A stretch of 37,105 nt of DNA from Candidatus Heimdallarchaeota archaeon (GTDB lineage Archaea > Asgardarchaeota > Heimdallarchaeia > Heimdallarchaeales > Kariarchaeaceae), in the NCBI GenBank assembly GCA_015522385.1, contig WAMJ01000301.1, positions 1 through 37,105 of the forward strand. Reading direction: 5' to 3'. A program made the position numbers and the translations under genes. Below are positions 1 to 8,723 of this stretch, one piece after another (the first letter of the stretch is position 1; each line of letters starts with the position of its first letter). The notes under the pieces were generated by a model that saw only the letters and a list, made by a program, of their open reading frames with translations, searched no databases and had not been told where the DNA came from.

Positions 1-438
1 GATTTCAAAATCACCCTATCCGACAAGAAAACCATCATCTACAACGTTGAACAGAAACTTCTCTCAACCCGAGATGATTACAAGTTCATCGGAGCAGACG
101 GAGACGTCGTAGGTTGGGTGAAAAGAGGTGAGATACTTGGATCTCAGTTTATCATCTATGACTCCAATGAAGAGAAGATCGGATCTCTTCAACTAAATCG
201 GGTCTCGAACTGGGAGAACACACTGCAGATCAGATACAAGGGCAAGGAATACTTCAGCAAGGATCATTCAAAGGGTCATTCTTTGGATGTGAAGGACAAG
301 ATGGGTAATATCCAGTTCACCATCGATAAGAAGATCCTTCACAGGAATGACTCCTACATATTACATGTATTTTCCTCGGTCGACCTCTTTTTCCCAGGGG
401 CAATCTGTATTATTCTAGATGTTATATACCATGCGTGA
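1..438 (+). CDS. LURP-one-related / tubby-like family protein, 5' partial
   Basis: The frame is open to the left edge, so the N-terminus lies outside the window; 145 residues are visible. The visible part is a run of short beta strands with repeated units of the kind 'DYKFIGADGDVVGWV', 'FIIYDSNEEKIGSL' and 'FTIDKKILHRNDSYIL'. It ends in a hydrophobic segment finishing ILDVIYHA. This beta pattern with a closing helix that ends in an aspartate-containing segment is that of the LURP-one-related (LOR)/tubby C-terminal/scramblase-like fold. Proteins of this family are small, and in prokaryotes their function is mostly unknown; membrane or phosphoinositide association is suggested by the fold relatives only. 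An internal ATG at 118 gives 106 residues but would cut into the fold, so the longer partial reading is preferred. The family call rests on pattern recognition. Confidence 0.6.
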   Translation, partial: DFKITLSDKKTIIYNVEQKLLSTRDDYKFIGADGDVVGWVKRGEILGSQFIIYDSNEEKIGSLQLNRVSNWENTLQIRYKGKEYFSKDHSKGHSLDVKDKMGNIQFTIDKKILHRNDSYILHVFSSVDLFFPGAICIILDVIYHA

Positions 439-464
439 ATATTGGTTGTGAACTTATCAAAATA

Positions 465-473
465 GATTAAATT
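465..473 (+). promoter_or_regulatory. TATA-like element before mrp
   Basis: The sequence GATTAAATT lies 29-37 nt before the mrp start codon, the distance expected for an archaeal TATA box driving a very short leader. There is no clear Shine-Dalgarno motif next to the ATG. Confidence 0.35.
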
Positions 474-501
474 CATGGATACTATTGCCTCTGAGAAGTA
501 G

Positions 502-1362
502 ATGTCTGAGATCAATCCCAAAATTAACTTACAACCCATGGCCATCGATCCAAACCTTGCCAAGCGGACGAAACAGGAAATGGCTCTTCAGAAGACTATC
601 CGGGGGATAAAGCATACGATTGTTATCCAGTCGGGTAAGGGTGGTGTCGGGAAGAGCACAGTTACATGGAATCTTGCTCTAGCACTTGTCGAGAAAGGAC
701 TTTCAGTCGGGATCATGGATGCCGATGTCACTGGCCCGAGCATTCCGCTCATCGCGGGTCTTGAGGGTGTTCGTGCCGAAATTGCTCGGGAAAGGAAGAA
801 GATTATACCCACCGAGTCACATGGTGTCCACGTCGTCAGTATGGATCTCCTTCTTGAACTGGGGACACCTGTCATCTGGAGGGGTCCCCTCAAGATCGCA
901 GCGATTAAGCAGTTCCTCTCCGATGTCGATTGGCCAGACCTAGACGTCCTCCTAATTGACCTTCCTCCTGGGACATCCGATGAACCCTTGACAATTGCCC
1001 AGCTCTTCGAGAACGTATCTGGAACCGTCATTGTGACAACACCCCAGAAGGTTGCAACACATGATGTGCGTAAGTCTATTGGATTCGCCTCCAAGGTAGG
1101 TATGCCTATCCTCGGAATCGTAGAGAATATGTCCGGTCTCATCTGCCCACACTGCGGAAAAGAGGTTCCTGTCTTTAAGAAGGACGGAGGTAAGAAGCTA
1201 GCTGAGGAACTTGGTCTCGTGTTCTTGGGAAGTATTCCCTTGGAACCAGAGGTTGTTCTTCAGGGAGATGAGGGTGAACCCTCACTTCTCATAGATGGGA
1301 AGTTCAAGGAGTCCTTTCTGGGTATCGCGGAGAAGGTTACAAAACTTCTTCAGCTAAAATAG
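502..1362 (+). CDS. mrp: Mrp/NBP35-family iron-sulfur cluster carrier ATPase
   Basis: A 286-residue cytosolic P-loop ATPase of the Mrp/NBP35/ApbC family, which binds and transfers Fe-S clusters to target proteins. The deviant Walker A motif GKGGVGKST sits at about residues 45-53. The switch and Walker B regions follow at IMDADVTGPS (71-80) and VLLIDLPPGTSDEP (149-162). A CPHC pair at residues 215-218 matches the family's cluster-binding CxxC. The protein lacks both the N-terminal four-cysteine ferredoxin-like motif of eukaryotic NBP35 and the bacterial DUF59 domain, which is the usual archaeal form. The start at 502 leaves 63 bp after the upstream gene; an in-frame ATG at 538 is possible but would shorten the N-terminal helix. 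It converges with the LigB-fold gene and overlaps it by 9 bp. Confidence 0.92.
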   Translation: MSEINPKINLQPMAIDPNLAKRTKQEMALQKTIRGIKHTIVIQSGKGGVGKSTVTWNLALALVEKGLSVGIMDADVTGPSIPLIAGLEGVRAEIARERKKIIPTESHGVHVVSMDLLLELGTPVIWRGPLKIAAIKQFLSDVDWPDLDVLLIDLPPGTSDEPLTIAQLFENVSGTVIVTTPQKVATHDVRKSIGFASKVGMPILGIVENMSGLICPHCGKEVPVFKKDGGKKLAEELGLVFLGSIPLEPEVVLQGDEGEPSLLIDGKFKESFLGIAEKVTKLLQLK

Positions 1363-2175
1363 AAATTTGGCCACAGGCATCCCGTAATACGTTGGATGTA
1401 GGTTCTCAAGAAGGACCCTCTCCTTCACCTCTTTGTCCTCAAGGATTCCTTGGAGCATCATGATCCCTGTGAAACCACAACTTAGTGCAGTGTTTGTCAA
1501 ACTAATCATCTCGAAGAAGGCATCGCTCTCTCCCTCTACCCATCGTGAGAAGCTGGCATCAAACTTCTCAGCATCTTCTGAATAACCATAAGGGCCAGTC
1601 TCCTGATGTGTATGAGCGAGGTCTCCACTTATGATAACCACGACTCTCTTCTCATTTTTCTCGAAGTAACGGTTGATGTTCTTTCCTAGTCTCTTCAATT
1701 CCGTTACCATTTGGGGCGCCTCTGTGTATCTACGGCTGGGTTGTGACAGTATGCATGTTGGAGGTAACTTCTCGTTGTACTCTTTGTAAAGGAACCAGAG
1801 GGGGATAACTTCCCCCCACCTGAGCTGGAATGGTGAACTCCCCCCAAAGCAGAGTATTCCACTTACAGAGTTGTTGACAGATAATGAGTCAATGAGGTCA
1901 TTGGTAAGATCATCTGCTAACCTTAGACTGATCCTGAAGTCGGTGTACTTATCTTCCCATTCTGCAGATCCTGCAGCTTCATTTCCTTGGTAGAGACAAA
2001 AGTCATGGGTATTCGCAATACCATGGGGTGTCGACAGAAAAATATAGTCTGGGTTTAGAGACCTGATCTCTCTCGCAACTACTTTCATTGCCTGGGACAA
2101 CCTTGAGGACTCTTCGTCTTTTGGATCGAGAACTAATGCTCCATGTGGAAGGACATAAGCAGATACTATGGTCAT
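1354..2175 (-). CDS. LigB/MEMO-fold class III extradiol dioxygenase family protein
   Basis: A 273-residue protein of the LigB superfamily (class III extradiol ring-cleavage dioxygenase subunit B), which also contains archaeal and eukaryotic MEMO proteins. Candidate metal or active-site histidines are His11 in LPHG, His51 in STPHG, and the pair His188/His190 in ISGDLAHTHQETGPYG. The central segment RWGEVIPLWFL corresponds to the conserved 'GT-PL' region. The length fits the single-subunit form. Whether it is an oxygenase or a non-enzymatic MEMO-like protein cannot be read from the sequence; no radical SAM or AMMECR1 gene, common partners of archaeal MEMO, lies nearby. Its 3' end overlaps the convergent mrp gene by 9 bp. 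Confidence 0.78.
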   Translation of the reverse strand: MTIVSAYVLPHGALVLDPKDEESSRLSQAMKVVAREIRSLNPDYIFLSTPHGIANTHDFCLYQGNEAAGSAEWEDKYTDFRISLRLADDLTNDLIDSLSVNNSVSGILCFGGSSPFQLRWGEVIPLWFLYKEYNEKLPPTCILSQPSRRYTEAPQMVTELKRLGKNINRYFEKNEKRVVVIISGDLAHTHQETGPYGYSEDAEKFDASFSRWVEGESDAFFEMISLTNTALSCGFTGIMMLQGILEDKEVKERVLLENLHPTYYGMPVAKFLF

Positions 2176-2608
2176 GAACCGATATTTTTCTGGTTGGAGA
2201 TAACCTTTGTCTTGCTACCTAATTTGAGCATCAAATAGCAAGATGTCTCTACGAAATATAATTTTCGATAATCGAACCCTCAAGTGATATTATCGGGCAT
2301 GACGGTACGTTTTGTCATGGATGTGTGTACTGATATTTCAGATTATTTTCAATTCAGTTCATACTTCTGATCGAATGCCCTGTCTTGGTTTGAAAGTCTT
2401 GCATTTGCTCATAGGGATTGCCGCGGGATTCGTAGGGCCATGAGAACTGCTGGACATTCTTCCAATTCCTGCATAAATTATATTATTTTGTCCATATTTC
2501 AGACGCAGGTGATTGCATGATAAATTTAGAAAACATTTGGCAAAAATACATCGAAGGGTATTAAATAGTGGATAGGTTCTATACTTTTGACCAATTTGGT
2601 GAAGATAT
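2176..2608. other. 433-bp gene-free stretch between divergent LigB-fold and GltD-type genes
   Basis: No convincing gene is seen here. It holds a near-perfect palindrome TTCGAT-A-ATCGAA (2264-2276), with a further ATTATCG copy in inverted orientation near 2290. A locally GC-rich stem-loop has CTCAT at 2408-2412 pairing with ATGAG at 2440-2444. A TATA-like GTATTAAATAG lies at 2558-2567. The TATA would give an mRNA leader of about 20-25 nt for the plus-strand gene, with a GGTGA Shine-Dalgarno close to its ATG. A 60-codon open frame starting at 2568 is in another frame of the real gene and is rejected. Confidence 0.4.
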
Positions 2609-4024
2609 ATGTCAATTACTACAGAATCAAAGAGACCCCCGCGGAAGAAAAGAAGCAGAACTCGAATTGAGCCACATCATACCCCCGTCAGTGATAGAAT
2701 CGACAACTTCATGGAGGTTAATCTGGGCTACCTCACTACTGAAGAGATAGTCCTTGAAGCAGAAAGATGCTACGAGTGTAGGAAGCCAAAGTGTGTGGAG
2801 GCATGCCCAGCCCATTTTGACGTGAGAAACATGCTTGTCCACGTCAGAGAGGGGGAGTTCGAGAAGGCCGCGGAGATGGTCGACTCCTTCTACTGCTTCC
2901 CCAGCTCTTTCAATCGGATCTGCCCTGCATTCTGTCAGGACTCATGCATTGCAGGAAAGAAGGGCGATCCAATAGAGATTCTCAATATCAAGAGATTCCT
3001 CGCTGATAATTTTGATAAGCCTGACTCATTCTATCAAACAGCTCCCAAGACGGGCAAGAAGATCGCAATAATCGGATCGGGACCTGCTGGTCTAACAGCA
3101 GGGTACGAACTAGCTAAGCTTGGAGACGAGGTGACAATCTTCGAGAAGAGGATGCTAGGGGGTATGCTAGCAGTCGGTATTCCCGAGTATAGATTAAGTA
3201 ACAAACTCCTTCACAGGGAGATCAGGGATCTGGAGAATGTAGGAATTACCTTTGTTGAGAGAAAGGCATACGGGCGGGATTTCAACTATAAAGATCTTTA
3301 CGAGGCAGGGTACGATGCAGTGTTCATCGCACATGGCGCTCACAAACCGAAATATATGGGTATTCCTGGAGAGGAGCTTGAGGGATCAATGCATGCTATC
3401 GACTTCCTGAGAAAGGTAGCCTACGGACAGAAGAACCTCATCGGTAACAAGGTCGTTGTTGTCGGAGGGGGTGACGTAGCAATTGACGCAGTACGTGTAG
3501 CTAGAAGGCTTGGGTCTGATGCACAGATTGTCTATAGGAGAACACTTGAGGAGATGCCAGCCACGAAGCAGGAAATCAAGGAGACCCTTGAAGAGGAAGT
3601 TCCAATCAACTTCCTCACAAACCCTGTGGAGATCATTGGCAAGGATGGGAAGGTGACTGGTGTAAAACTGATCAAGATGGAACTCGGAGAACCTGACGAG
3701 AGTGGCAGGAGAAGGCCTGTGCCAATAGAGGGGTCCGAGTACATCGAAGAGTGTGACACCATAATTCAGGCGATCTCGCAGGAGCCCGAGTACGAGGAAC
3801 TTCAGAAAGATAATCTGGAGATTTCAAGGTGGCACACACTCGAGGTTGATCCCGAGACCTACATGACGAACATACCCGGTGTGTTCGCAGCGGGGGACAA
3901 CGTCTCTGGACCTAAGACTGCTATTGAAGCGATCGCTGCTGCTAAGAAGGTGGCCCCAATTATCCACGACTACGTACTGAACAAGGGTCAAGAGCATATC
4001 CTCGAACACGGTGAACTCTTCTAA
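2609..4024 (+). CDS. gltA: Glutamate synthase small-subunit (GltD)-type NADPH:FAD oxidoreductase
   Basis: A 471-residue flavoprotein of the GltD/NfnB/homotetrameric archaeal glutamate synthase family. The N-terminal Fe-S part has cysteines at 54, 57, 62 and 66 (CYECRKPKCVEAC), then 105, 109 and 113 (CPAFCQDSC). The FAD site is IAIIGSGPAGLTAGYELAK (about 152-170). The NAD(P)H site is VVVVGGGDVAIDAVRVARR (282-300). The terminal FAD motif GVFAAGDNVSGPKTAIEAI lies at about 425-443. In archaea such proteins have been called stand-alone glutamate synthases, but the glutamine amidotransferase and FMN domains are absent, so the electron acceptor may be another protein. No large subunit is in the window. 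The start at 2609 is supported by GGTGA about 8 nt upstream. The N-terminus (residues 9-25) is unusually basic. Confidence 0.88.
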   Translation: MSITTESKRPPRKKRSRTRIEPHHTPVSDRIDNFMEVNLGYLTTEEIVLEAERCYECRKPKCVEACPAHFDVRNMLVHVREGEFEKAAEMVDSFYCFPSSFNRICPAFCQDSCIAGKKGDPIEILNIKRFLADNFDKPDSFYQTAPKTGKKIAIIGSGPAGLTAGYELAKLGDEVTIFEKRMLGGMLAVGIPEYRLSNKLLHREIRDLENVGITFVERKAYGRDFNYKDLYEAGYDAVFIAHGAHKPKYMGIPGEELEGSMHAIDFLRKVAYGQKNLIGNKVVVVGGGDVAIDAVRVARRLGSDAQIVYRRTLEEMPATKQEIKETLEEEVPINFLTNPVEIIGKDGKVTGVKLIKMELGEPDESGRRRPVPIEGSEYIEECDTIIQAISQEPEYEELQKDNLEISRWHTLEVDPETYMTNIPGVFAAGDNVSGPKTAIEAIAAAKKVAPIIHDYVLNKGQEHILEHGELF

Positions 4025-4040
4025 GTATCCAATTTTGGGG

Positions 4041-5759
4041 TTAATATATTCCATCCAGCTCCCGGTTGAATGGGATGTACTGGATCTCTGTTTCTGAACC
4101 CAGAATTCCCTTGAAATCAGGAATTAATAATGTGATAATGTCGTATGTCCTGTACTCCTGTCTGTACAATAGTTTCTTGATCGTGGGATTCATCTTTGGT
4201 TCCTTCTCACACAACCAGTAGATGTAGGTCATGAATTCCTCCTTGATATGTATGTGCGAATCCGCGAAGAAGACGTGTGAGGTGATGTCGTCAATCAACT
4301 CCTTCTCATCTATTTGATGTGTACCTGCTTTTGCAAGAATGATGAGAAGAACAAGTGTCATCAACTGTTCCCGAGGCTTGAGACCAAGGTAATCTTTGAG
4401 ATCAAGAAGCTCGTCGATCGTCTCTTTGACATCAAGGATACCATTTGTTCTGCTGTAGACGTAGATCTTAGCTAAGATTTTCTTAAAGTGGAAGGTAGAT
4501 CCATCTTCAAAACCAATGAAATTGATGATCTTCGAGTGTTTGTACAAATAGCTCTCATAATCTTTGATAGAATTTCTCTTCGCTGAAAGTACTGCATGGT
4601 AAGGGAGAAGATAGCTCAAGAATGAGACAATCTGGTCAATCAGGAAGTTCTCTCTGATTGATTCATAGCCCCCACCATACTCAATATATGAATTCAGGAT
4701 TTCTTCGATGGTATCTAAGAAAAGCTGGAGCCTATCAATGGTGATGCTCTTTACCCCTTCCTGATGGAGTTGTACCTCCAGTATTAGGGAGTCAATCTCC
4801 TTTAGTGAGTCCGTGACAATAGAGAAGTTCGGATGATTTCGATGGAAATCATTTAGGTTTATCAACTTCTGTTTGTACGCGTCGTCAAGTATTTCGACTG
4901 TCTTTTGTATTGTTGTCTTCAGTGAATTGGAGAGCTCTATCAATCCTTCTGCATTCCGTACCCTTATGAGGTCGTAATCGTTGATCTCGTCGGGCCAGTT
5001 CCCACCAAACTTCACAAAAACCTCATGAACAGTGAACAGAGTCTCTATCAGTGGGACTGTCATGGTAAACAGGTTGTTATAGAAGTTATTCCAGTTTCGA
5101 ATCAATCTCCTCTCCAGAATGTCACGAAGTGGGTATTGCTTATAGTGTTCAATAATCAATTTCCCGTGCCAAAGGACTTCATTGAACCACTTAACTGCAG
5201 AATCCCTTCTCAAGAGGTTCAGAGACTGGAGTAAAGAGTTGTAGAACGCCATCGTACTTTGAAGTGTATTGTATACCGAATAATAATTCTCCTTGAAGTG
5301 AGTGTACTCATCAAGGCTGGGTAGCTTCTCAAGTTTGTCAATATGGGGGATGTCCCCCACGAGGAGCTGACTGAGGAGACTTGCGGAGGAGATTACATTT
5401 GCTCTTCCTGAATCAGCGCTGTAGTTGGCCAAGCTCATCCGAACGAAATTTGAAAGGGTGATAAACTCATACCTAGCGTTGGAGAGTTCCGATGTGTTTG
5501 GAATAGCATTGATGATCTTTGTGAGGAGCGTGAGGGACTGGACGATAATCTCAATCTTCTCGTCTGATGTCTGATTGAGGTTACTAATAAAATCGTTGAC
5601 ACTTTCGGTCATGATCGCGAGCTGCTGGTTGAGCAGAATCTTCAGCTTAACAGGTGATGAGTTTCTCTCCACATTTTCTTTGATCAAGTCTAGGACGTCT
5701 TCTAGAGTCTGAACCAAGAGTGGAAGAGAATCGGTTGTCAATATAATCAGTCCAATCAT
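4041..5759 (-). CDS. Large all-helical protein of unknown function
   Basis: Not recognised. The 572 residues are almost entirely amphipathic helix (long Leu/Ile/Glu/Lys/Asn-rich runs such as LNQTSDEKIEIIVQSLTLL) with few glycines or prolines, suggesting a HEAT- or TPR-like solenoid. I see no signal peptide, transmembrane segment, metal-binding cluster or nucleotide site. The start is an ATG at 5759; on its strand a TATA-like CTTAAATT lies about 20-28 nt upstream, consistent with leaderless expression. It is divergent from the RusA gene and converges on the GltD-type gene with a 16-bp gap. It may be an Asgard- or lineage-restricted scaffold, but nothing in the sequence fixes a role. Confidence 0.75.
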   Translation of the reverse strand: MIGLIILTTDSLPLLVQTLEDVLDLIKENVERNSSPVKLKILLNQQLAIMTESVNDFISNLNQTSDEKIEIIVQSLTLLTKIINAIPNTSELSNARYEFITLSNFVRMSLANYSADSGRANVISSASLLSQLLVGDIPHIDKLEKLPSLDEYTHFKENYYSVYNTLQSTMAFYNSLLQSLNLLRRDSAVKWFNEVLWHGKLIIEHYKQYPLRDILERRLIRNWNNFYNNLFTMTVPLIETLFTVHEVFVKFGGNWPDEINDYDLIRVRNAEGLIELSNSLKTTIQKTVEILDDAYKQKLINLNDFHRNHPNFSIVTDSLKEIDSLILEVQLHQEGVKSITIDRLQLFLDTIEEILNSYIEYGGGYESIRENFLIDQIVSFLSYLLPYHAVLSAKRNSIKDYESYLYKHSKIINFIGFEDGSTFHFKKILAKIYVYSRTNGILDVKETIDELLDLKDYLGLKPREQLMTLVLLIILAKAGTHQIDEKELIDDITSHVFFADSHIHIKEEFMTYIYWLCEKEPKMNPTIKKLLYRQEYRTYDIITLLIPDFKGILGSETEIQYIPFNRELDGIY

Positions 5760-5865
5760 GCAATGGATTTGAAGAATTTAAGACTTGTGAAGAACAGTTT
5801 TACTATTTTTACCGATGGGGGGCTCTTCCGAAGTCCTCATAAAATCCATGTTTCATTAGATAACT

Positions 5866-6408
5866 ATGTCAAGAATTAACCTCGGAGCTCCATCCGAGGT
5901 CTACCGTTTCACCGCTTTCGTAAGACCACTTGCAAAAAAACGTGTTCGGGTGTATCGAACGAGTAGGGGTGTTAGAGGGGTGAATCCATCCAGCGAGGAC
6001 GAGGAGGTGTTACGGCGGGTTTTTCGGGAGATTGACGGGATCCCAGAACAACCGATAGAGGTCGCCTGTCTCCTTGGGGTCCGTTTCTACAAATTACCGC
6101 CAAAAAGCACCCGTAAGAAGGACCTCTACTTTATCCCTGATGAACTCTACAGACCTGTTGTGAAGCCTGACCTCGACAACTATATCAAGCTCGTAAAGGA
6201 TGCGGCCAACGGAGTTATATGGAAGGACGACAACCTCGTCATCGGGTACCTCCCTGGTACTGGAAAGTACTATACCCTGGAGAAAGAAAGGATCGAGTTC
6301 ACGGTGCTAACAATTGGAAAGGACCTCCATCAGAGGTACATAGAATTACTACAGGAAGAGATTGAACGGACTAAACTCCAGAACCGGGGGATAGACGACT
6401 ACTTCTAG
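5866..6408 (+). CDS. RusA-family Holliday junction resolvase-like endonuclease
   Basis: A 180-residue protein whose core matches RusA (endodeoxyribonuclease, PF05866 family). The segment KPDLDNYIKLVKDAANG at residues 100-116 carries the paired acidic residues Asp102 and Asp104. WKDDNLV follows, with Asp121/Asp122. In RusA these aspartates bind Mg2+ and cut Holliday junctions. The N-terminal strand region (residues 12-75, with a basic stretch AKKRVRVYRTSRGVRG) precedes it as in RusA, but the protein is longer than the roughly 120-residue phage/E. coli form, with a C-terminal helix of about 30 residues. RusA genes usually come from prophages; no phage genes surround this one and its codon use looks like its neighbours, so it appears resident. 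A TATA-like ATAAAATC lies about 20 nt before the ATG. Confidence 0.8.
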   Translation: MSRINLGAPSEVYRFTAFVRPLAKKRVRVYRTSRGVRGVNPSSEDEEVLRRVFREIDGIPEQPIEVACLLGVRFYKLPPKSTRKKDLYFIPDELYRPVVKPDLDNYIKLVKDAANGVIWKDDNLVIGYLPGTGKYYTLEKERIEFTVLTIGKDLHQRYIELLQEEIERTKLQNRGIDDYF

Positions 6409-6445
6409 AATCAAAGGGGGGACTTATCAAGGTCACAGAAGGTGG

Positions 6446-7108
6446 ATGATTGTGCCCGCTGTGATCTTCGACCTAGATGGTACATTAATCGACAATTCGG
6501 ATCTTCTCCTTGAGGGATTCAGGTATGCATACAGAAAGCACAATCTTTCCTATCCGGGCGACGAAAAGATCTTTAGCAAGTTCGGGCAACCCCTGAAGAA
6601 GTTTCTCCTTGACCTACCCCCGGCTATTAGGGAATCTTTCAGGGATGATTTCCGTTCAGTTGCTCACTCCTACAGTGATCTGAAATTTCACCATGGTGTG
6701 GAGTCTCTACTTAGAGACATCAGAATTCCCAAGGCAATTGTCACCGGGAAGGAAAGGCCTGGACTCGAGAAGGTGATAGAAACAGTCGGACTTGAGAGGT
6801 ACTTTGAAGTAATGGTCTCGTCCTCTGACGTGGAGAGACCAAAACCCTCTCCCGACGGGATCCTTCATGCTCTTCATAGGCTTGGAGTAGAGGCCTCCCT
6901 TAATTCTTGCTACGTTGGAGATACTGTCATAGACATGGAGAGCGCACTTGCAGCTGGGCTTGTGGGGATTGGTGTCGGGTGGAGTATGGCCAAGGAAGAC
7001 CTCGTTAAGCTTGCAATAACTGAGTCAAATATCTACTTTGCAGAAAGTATTGATGAATTGAGAGGGCTCATAGCTCGTATTTGCGGACAACCTCTTTCAT
7101 ATAGTTAA
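6446..7108 (+). CDS. HAD-superfamily phosphatase, phosphoglycolate phosphatase-like
   Basis: A 220-residue haloacid-dehalogenase-type hydrolase with all four motifs. Motif I is FDLDGTLID (nucleophile Asp9, acid/base Asp11). Motif II is AIVTGK (Thr100). Motif III is Lys133 in ERPKPSPDG. Motif IV is YVGDTVIDME (Asp159, Asp163). A helical C1 cap lies between motifs I and II (about residues 15-80), which is the arrangement of phosphoglycolate phosphatase, PpaX and beta-phosphoglucomutase relatives acting on small phosphate esters. The substrate cannot be read from the sequence. It lies 37 bp after the RusA gene on the same strand, so the two may be co-transcribed. Its 3' end overlaps the convergent TPR gene by 41 bp, which is large but still within normal overlap range. 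Confidence 0.85.
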   Translation: MIVPAVIFDLDGTLIDNSDLLLEGFRYAYRKHNLSYPGDEKIFSKFGQPLKKFLLDLPPAIRESFRDDFRSVAHSYSDLKFHHGVESLLRDIRIPKAIVTGKERPGLEKVIETVGLERYFEVMVSSSDVERPKPSPDGILHALHRLGVEASLNSCYVGDTVIDMESALAAGLVGIGVGWSMAKEDLVKLAITESNIYFAESIDELRGLIARICGQPLSYS

Positions 7109-8699
7109 TCACATCGCTTTCCTCTATTCTCTCTACAAGGGAGGAGTTCTGCTTGAGCAGGCGATCCCACATCTTTACTTCTTGGTGAAGGCTCGTGAGG
7201 TGGGCCTCCGCTTTCTCCCGGTAGAGGGGCAATGAGTTTTTGGTAGCGACATCAATTGCCTGATCTATCAGCTTCTTTGATTTTTCCAAGTTGTTGTCGA
7301 TCATTGCCAGCTTCGATTTGAGGATAAGGACTTGGACAAGTAAGGAGTAGTTTGGATATTCGAAAGCAATGTCCTGCAGATTCTGCGTTAACTCATTAAG
7401 TTCCTCTAGAACCTCGGTCTGGTTATCAGTTGATCTCAACTCCTGTAGGAGCAGATCAGAGAGATGAATGTACGCTATGACAAGGATGTCACTCGGGACC
7501 TCCGGATTCTGGATAATCTCCTTGAAGCGGATCTGTGCTTCGGCTTGGGCTATAATACGATTGCTGAATCTCGACAGGAGCGCCTTCGCTAGATCTCTTC
7601 TAAACTTTACCAGACCATTCCTGCTCTTATGATTGATCTCATCTAGACGGTGGAAGTACTGTATGGCATGTTTCTGATCCTTCTTTTCAAGGTATAATGT
7701 TATAAGGATCATAAGGCTCTCCGATTCCAGAATGAAGTTTCCTTCGTCTGACAACATTGCTAAGATCTGGAAAAGCATCCCTTCACTCTCGTCAAAACTC
7801 CCCTTCTTGAGGTAGACCTTTGCGAGGTTGATGAGGTTATTACAGACCGAGAGGCTATTCCCGAGTGAGGAGTTGATAGAGACTGCGAGTTGGATATAGG
7901 TCTCCGCTTTGTCAAGCTCGTGCTTGGCCTCGTATACCAATCCCAGATTGTTGTAGATATTCGCCATTTTCACCTTCGCTCGGATAGACTTGTAGATCTC
8001 AAGACATTCTTGAAGATAGGTCTCGGCCGTGTGCAGGTCTCCGATCTTCAAGGCAAGTGTTGCCAGATTATTCATAGAATTCGCAGTTTCATACCGATTG
8101 TTGAGTTTCTCCCTAATCCGCAACGATTCCTTCCAGTACTCCTCTGCTTCTGTCATCTTTCCAAGGAAGTAGTAAATCGATCCTGTCTCGTTGAAAATAC
8201 GGGCGACGAGAAGTGAGAGTTTGATGTAAGCATCATCGTCAATCAACCTGAGGACGACATTGAGGTACTCCAGTGCCTTGGACGGATTCCCCGATTTCCT
8301 GAGGTTGTATGCTTTCGCATAGTACCACTCCAAGAGCATGGATTTACGACCTATGGGGAGCTCCGAGAATTTTGGGATCTGTATTATTACCTGTTCCTCC
8401 GATCGAGCAAGAAGAGAATCTGCCTCCTCCAGTCTCTCGATATTTGAGTAATTGAATGCCTTAGCGATCATCCCGCGGGTGAAGTCAATCTCGTCCCATT
8501 CATTTGATTCATCCGAGAAGTAGTCATCGATAAATTTAGTGGATTCGGTGAATTTCCCAAGAATAACGAAAATTTTTGTCTTGAATATCGCAATATCAGG
8601 GGGAATCTTCTCCATCCCGTCGATCATCTCCATTGCCTCATTGATCTTGCCGTCATTGACCAGTTCATTGAGAACATGTAGAGGTGATCTATCTTTCAC
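7068..8699 (-). CDS. Tetratricopeptide-repeat (TPR) protein
   Basis: A 543-residue cytosolic TPR solenoid. Repeats are clearest at about residues 166-199, 205-238 (NNLATLALKIGDLHTAETYL), 245-278 (NNLGLVYEAKHELDKAETYI), 285-318 and 325-358, with more degenerate helical repeats on both sides. No catalytic or membrane domain is present, so it is likely a protein-protein adaptor. The start codon is GTG at 8699 with no Shine-Dalgarno. A TATA-like CATTAAA within AAAACATTAAA on the minus strand lies 25-35 nt upstream, fitting a leaderless transcript. That element is one arm of an 11-bp inverted repeat shared with the divergent surface-protein gene, which suggests joint regulation. Confidence 0.85.
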   Translation of the reverse strand: MKDRSPLHVLNELVNDGKINEAMEMIDGMEKIPPDIAIFKTKIFVILGKFTESTKFIDDYFSDESNEWDEIDFTRGMIAKAFNYSNIERLEEADSLLARSEEQVIIQIPKFSELPIGRKSMLLEWYYAKAYNLRKSGNPSKALEYLNVVLRLIDDDAYIKLSLLVARIFNETGSIYYFLGKMTEAEEYWKESLRIREKLNNRYETANSMNNLATLALKIGDLHTAETYLQECLEIYKSIRAKVKMANIYNNLGLVYEAKHELDKAETYIQLAVSINSSLGNSLSVCNNLINLAKVYLKKGSFDESEGMLFQILAMLSDEGNFILESESLMILITLYLEKKDQKHAIQYFHRLDEINHKSRNGLVKFRRDLAKALLSRFSNRIIAQAEAQIRFKEIIQNPEVPSDILVIAYIHLSDLLLQELRSTDNQTEVLEELNELTQNLQDIAFEYPNYSLLVQVLILKSKLAMIDNNLEKSKKLIDQAIDVATKNSLPLYREKAEAHLTSLHQEVKMWDRLLKQNSSLVERIEESDVINYMKEVVRKYEL

Positions 8700-8723
8700 A
8701 GTAGTATAGGGGATCTCATGATT

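Noticed and set aside
588..1142. 184-codon minus-strand frame opposite the Mrp ATPase gene
   Set aside because: It lies wholly inside a well-supported gene, and its Ser/Arg/Thr/Pro-rich translation has no domain character; it is an antisense shadow.
2568..2750. 60-codon plus-strand frame before the GltD-type gene
   Set aside because: It overlaps the real gene in another frame, and the candidate TATA box lies on its start.
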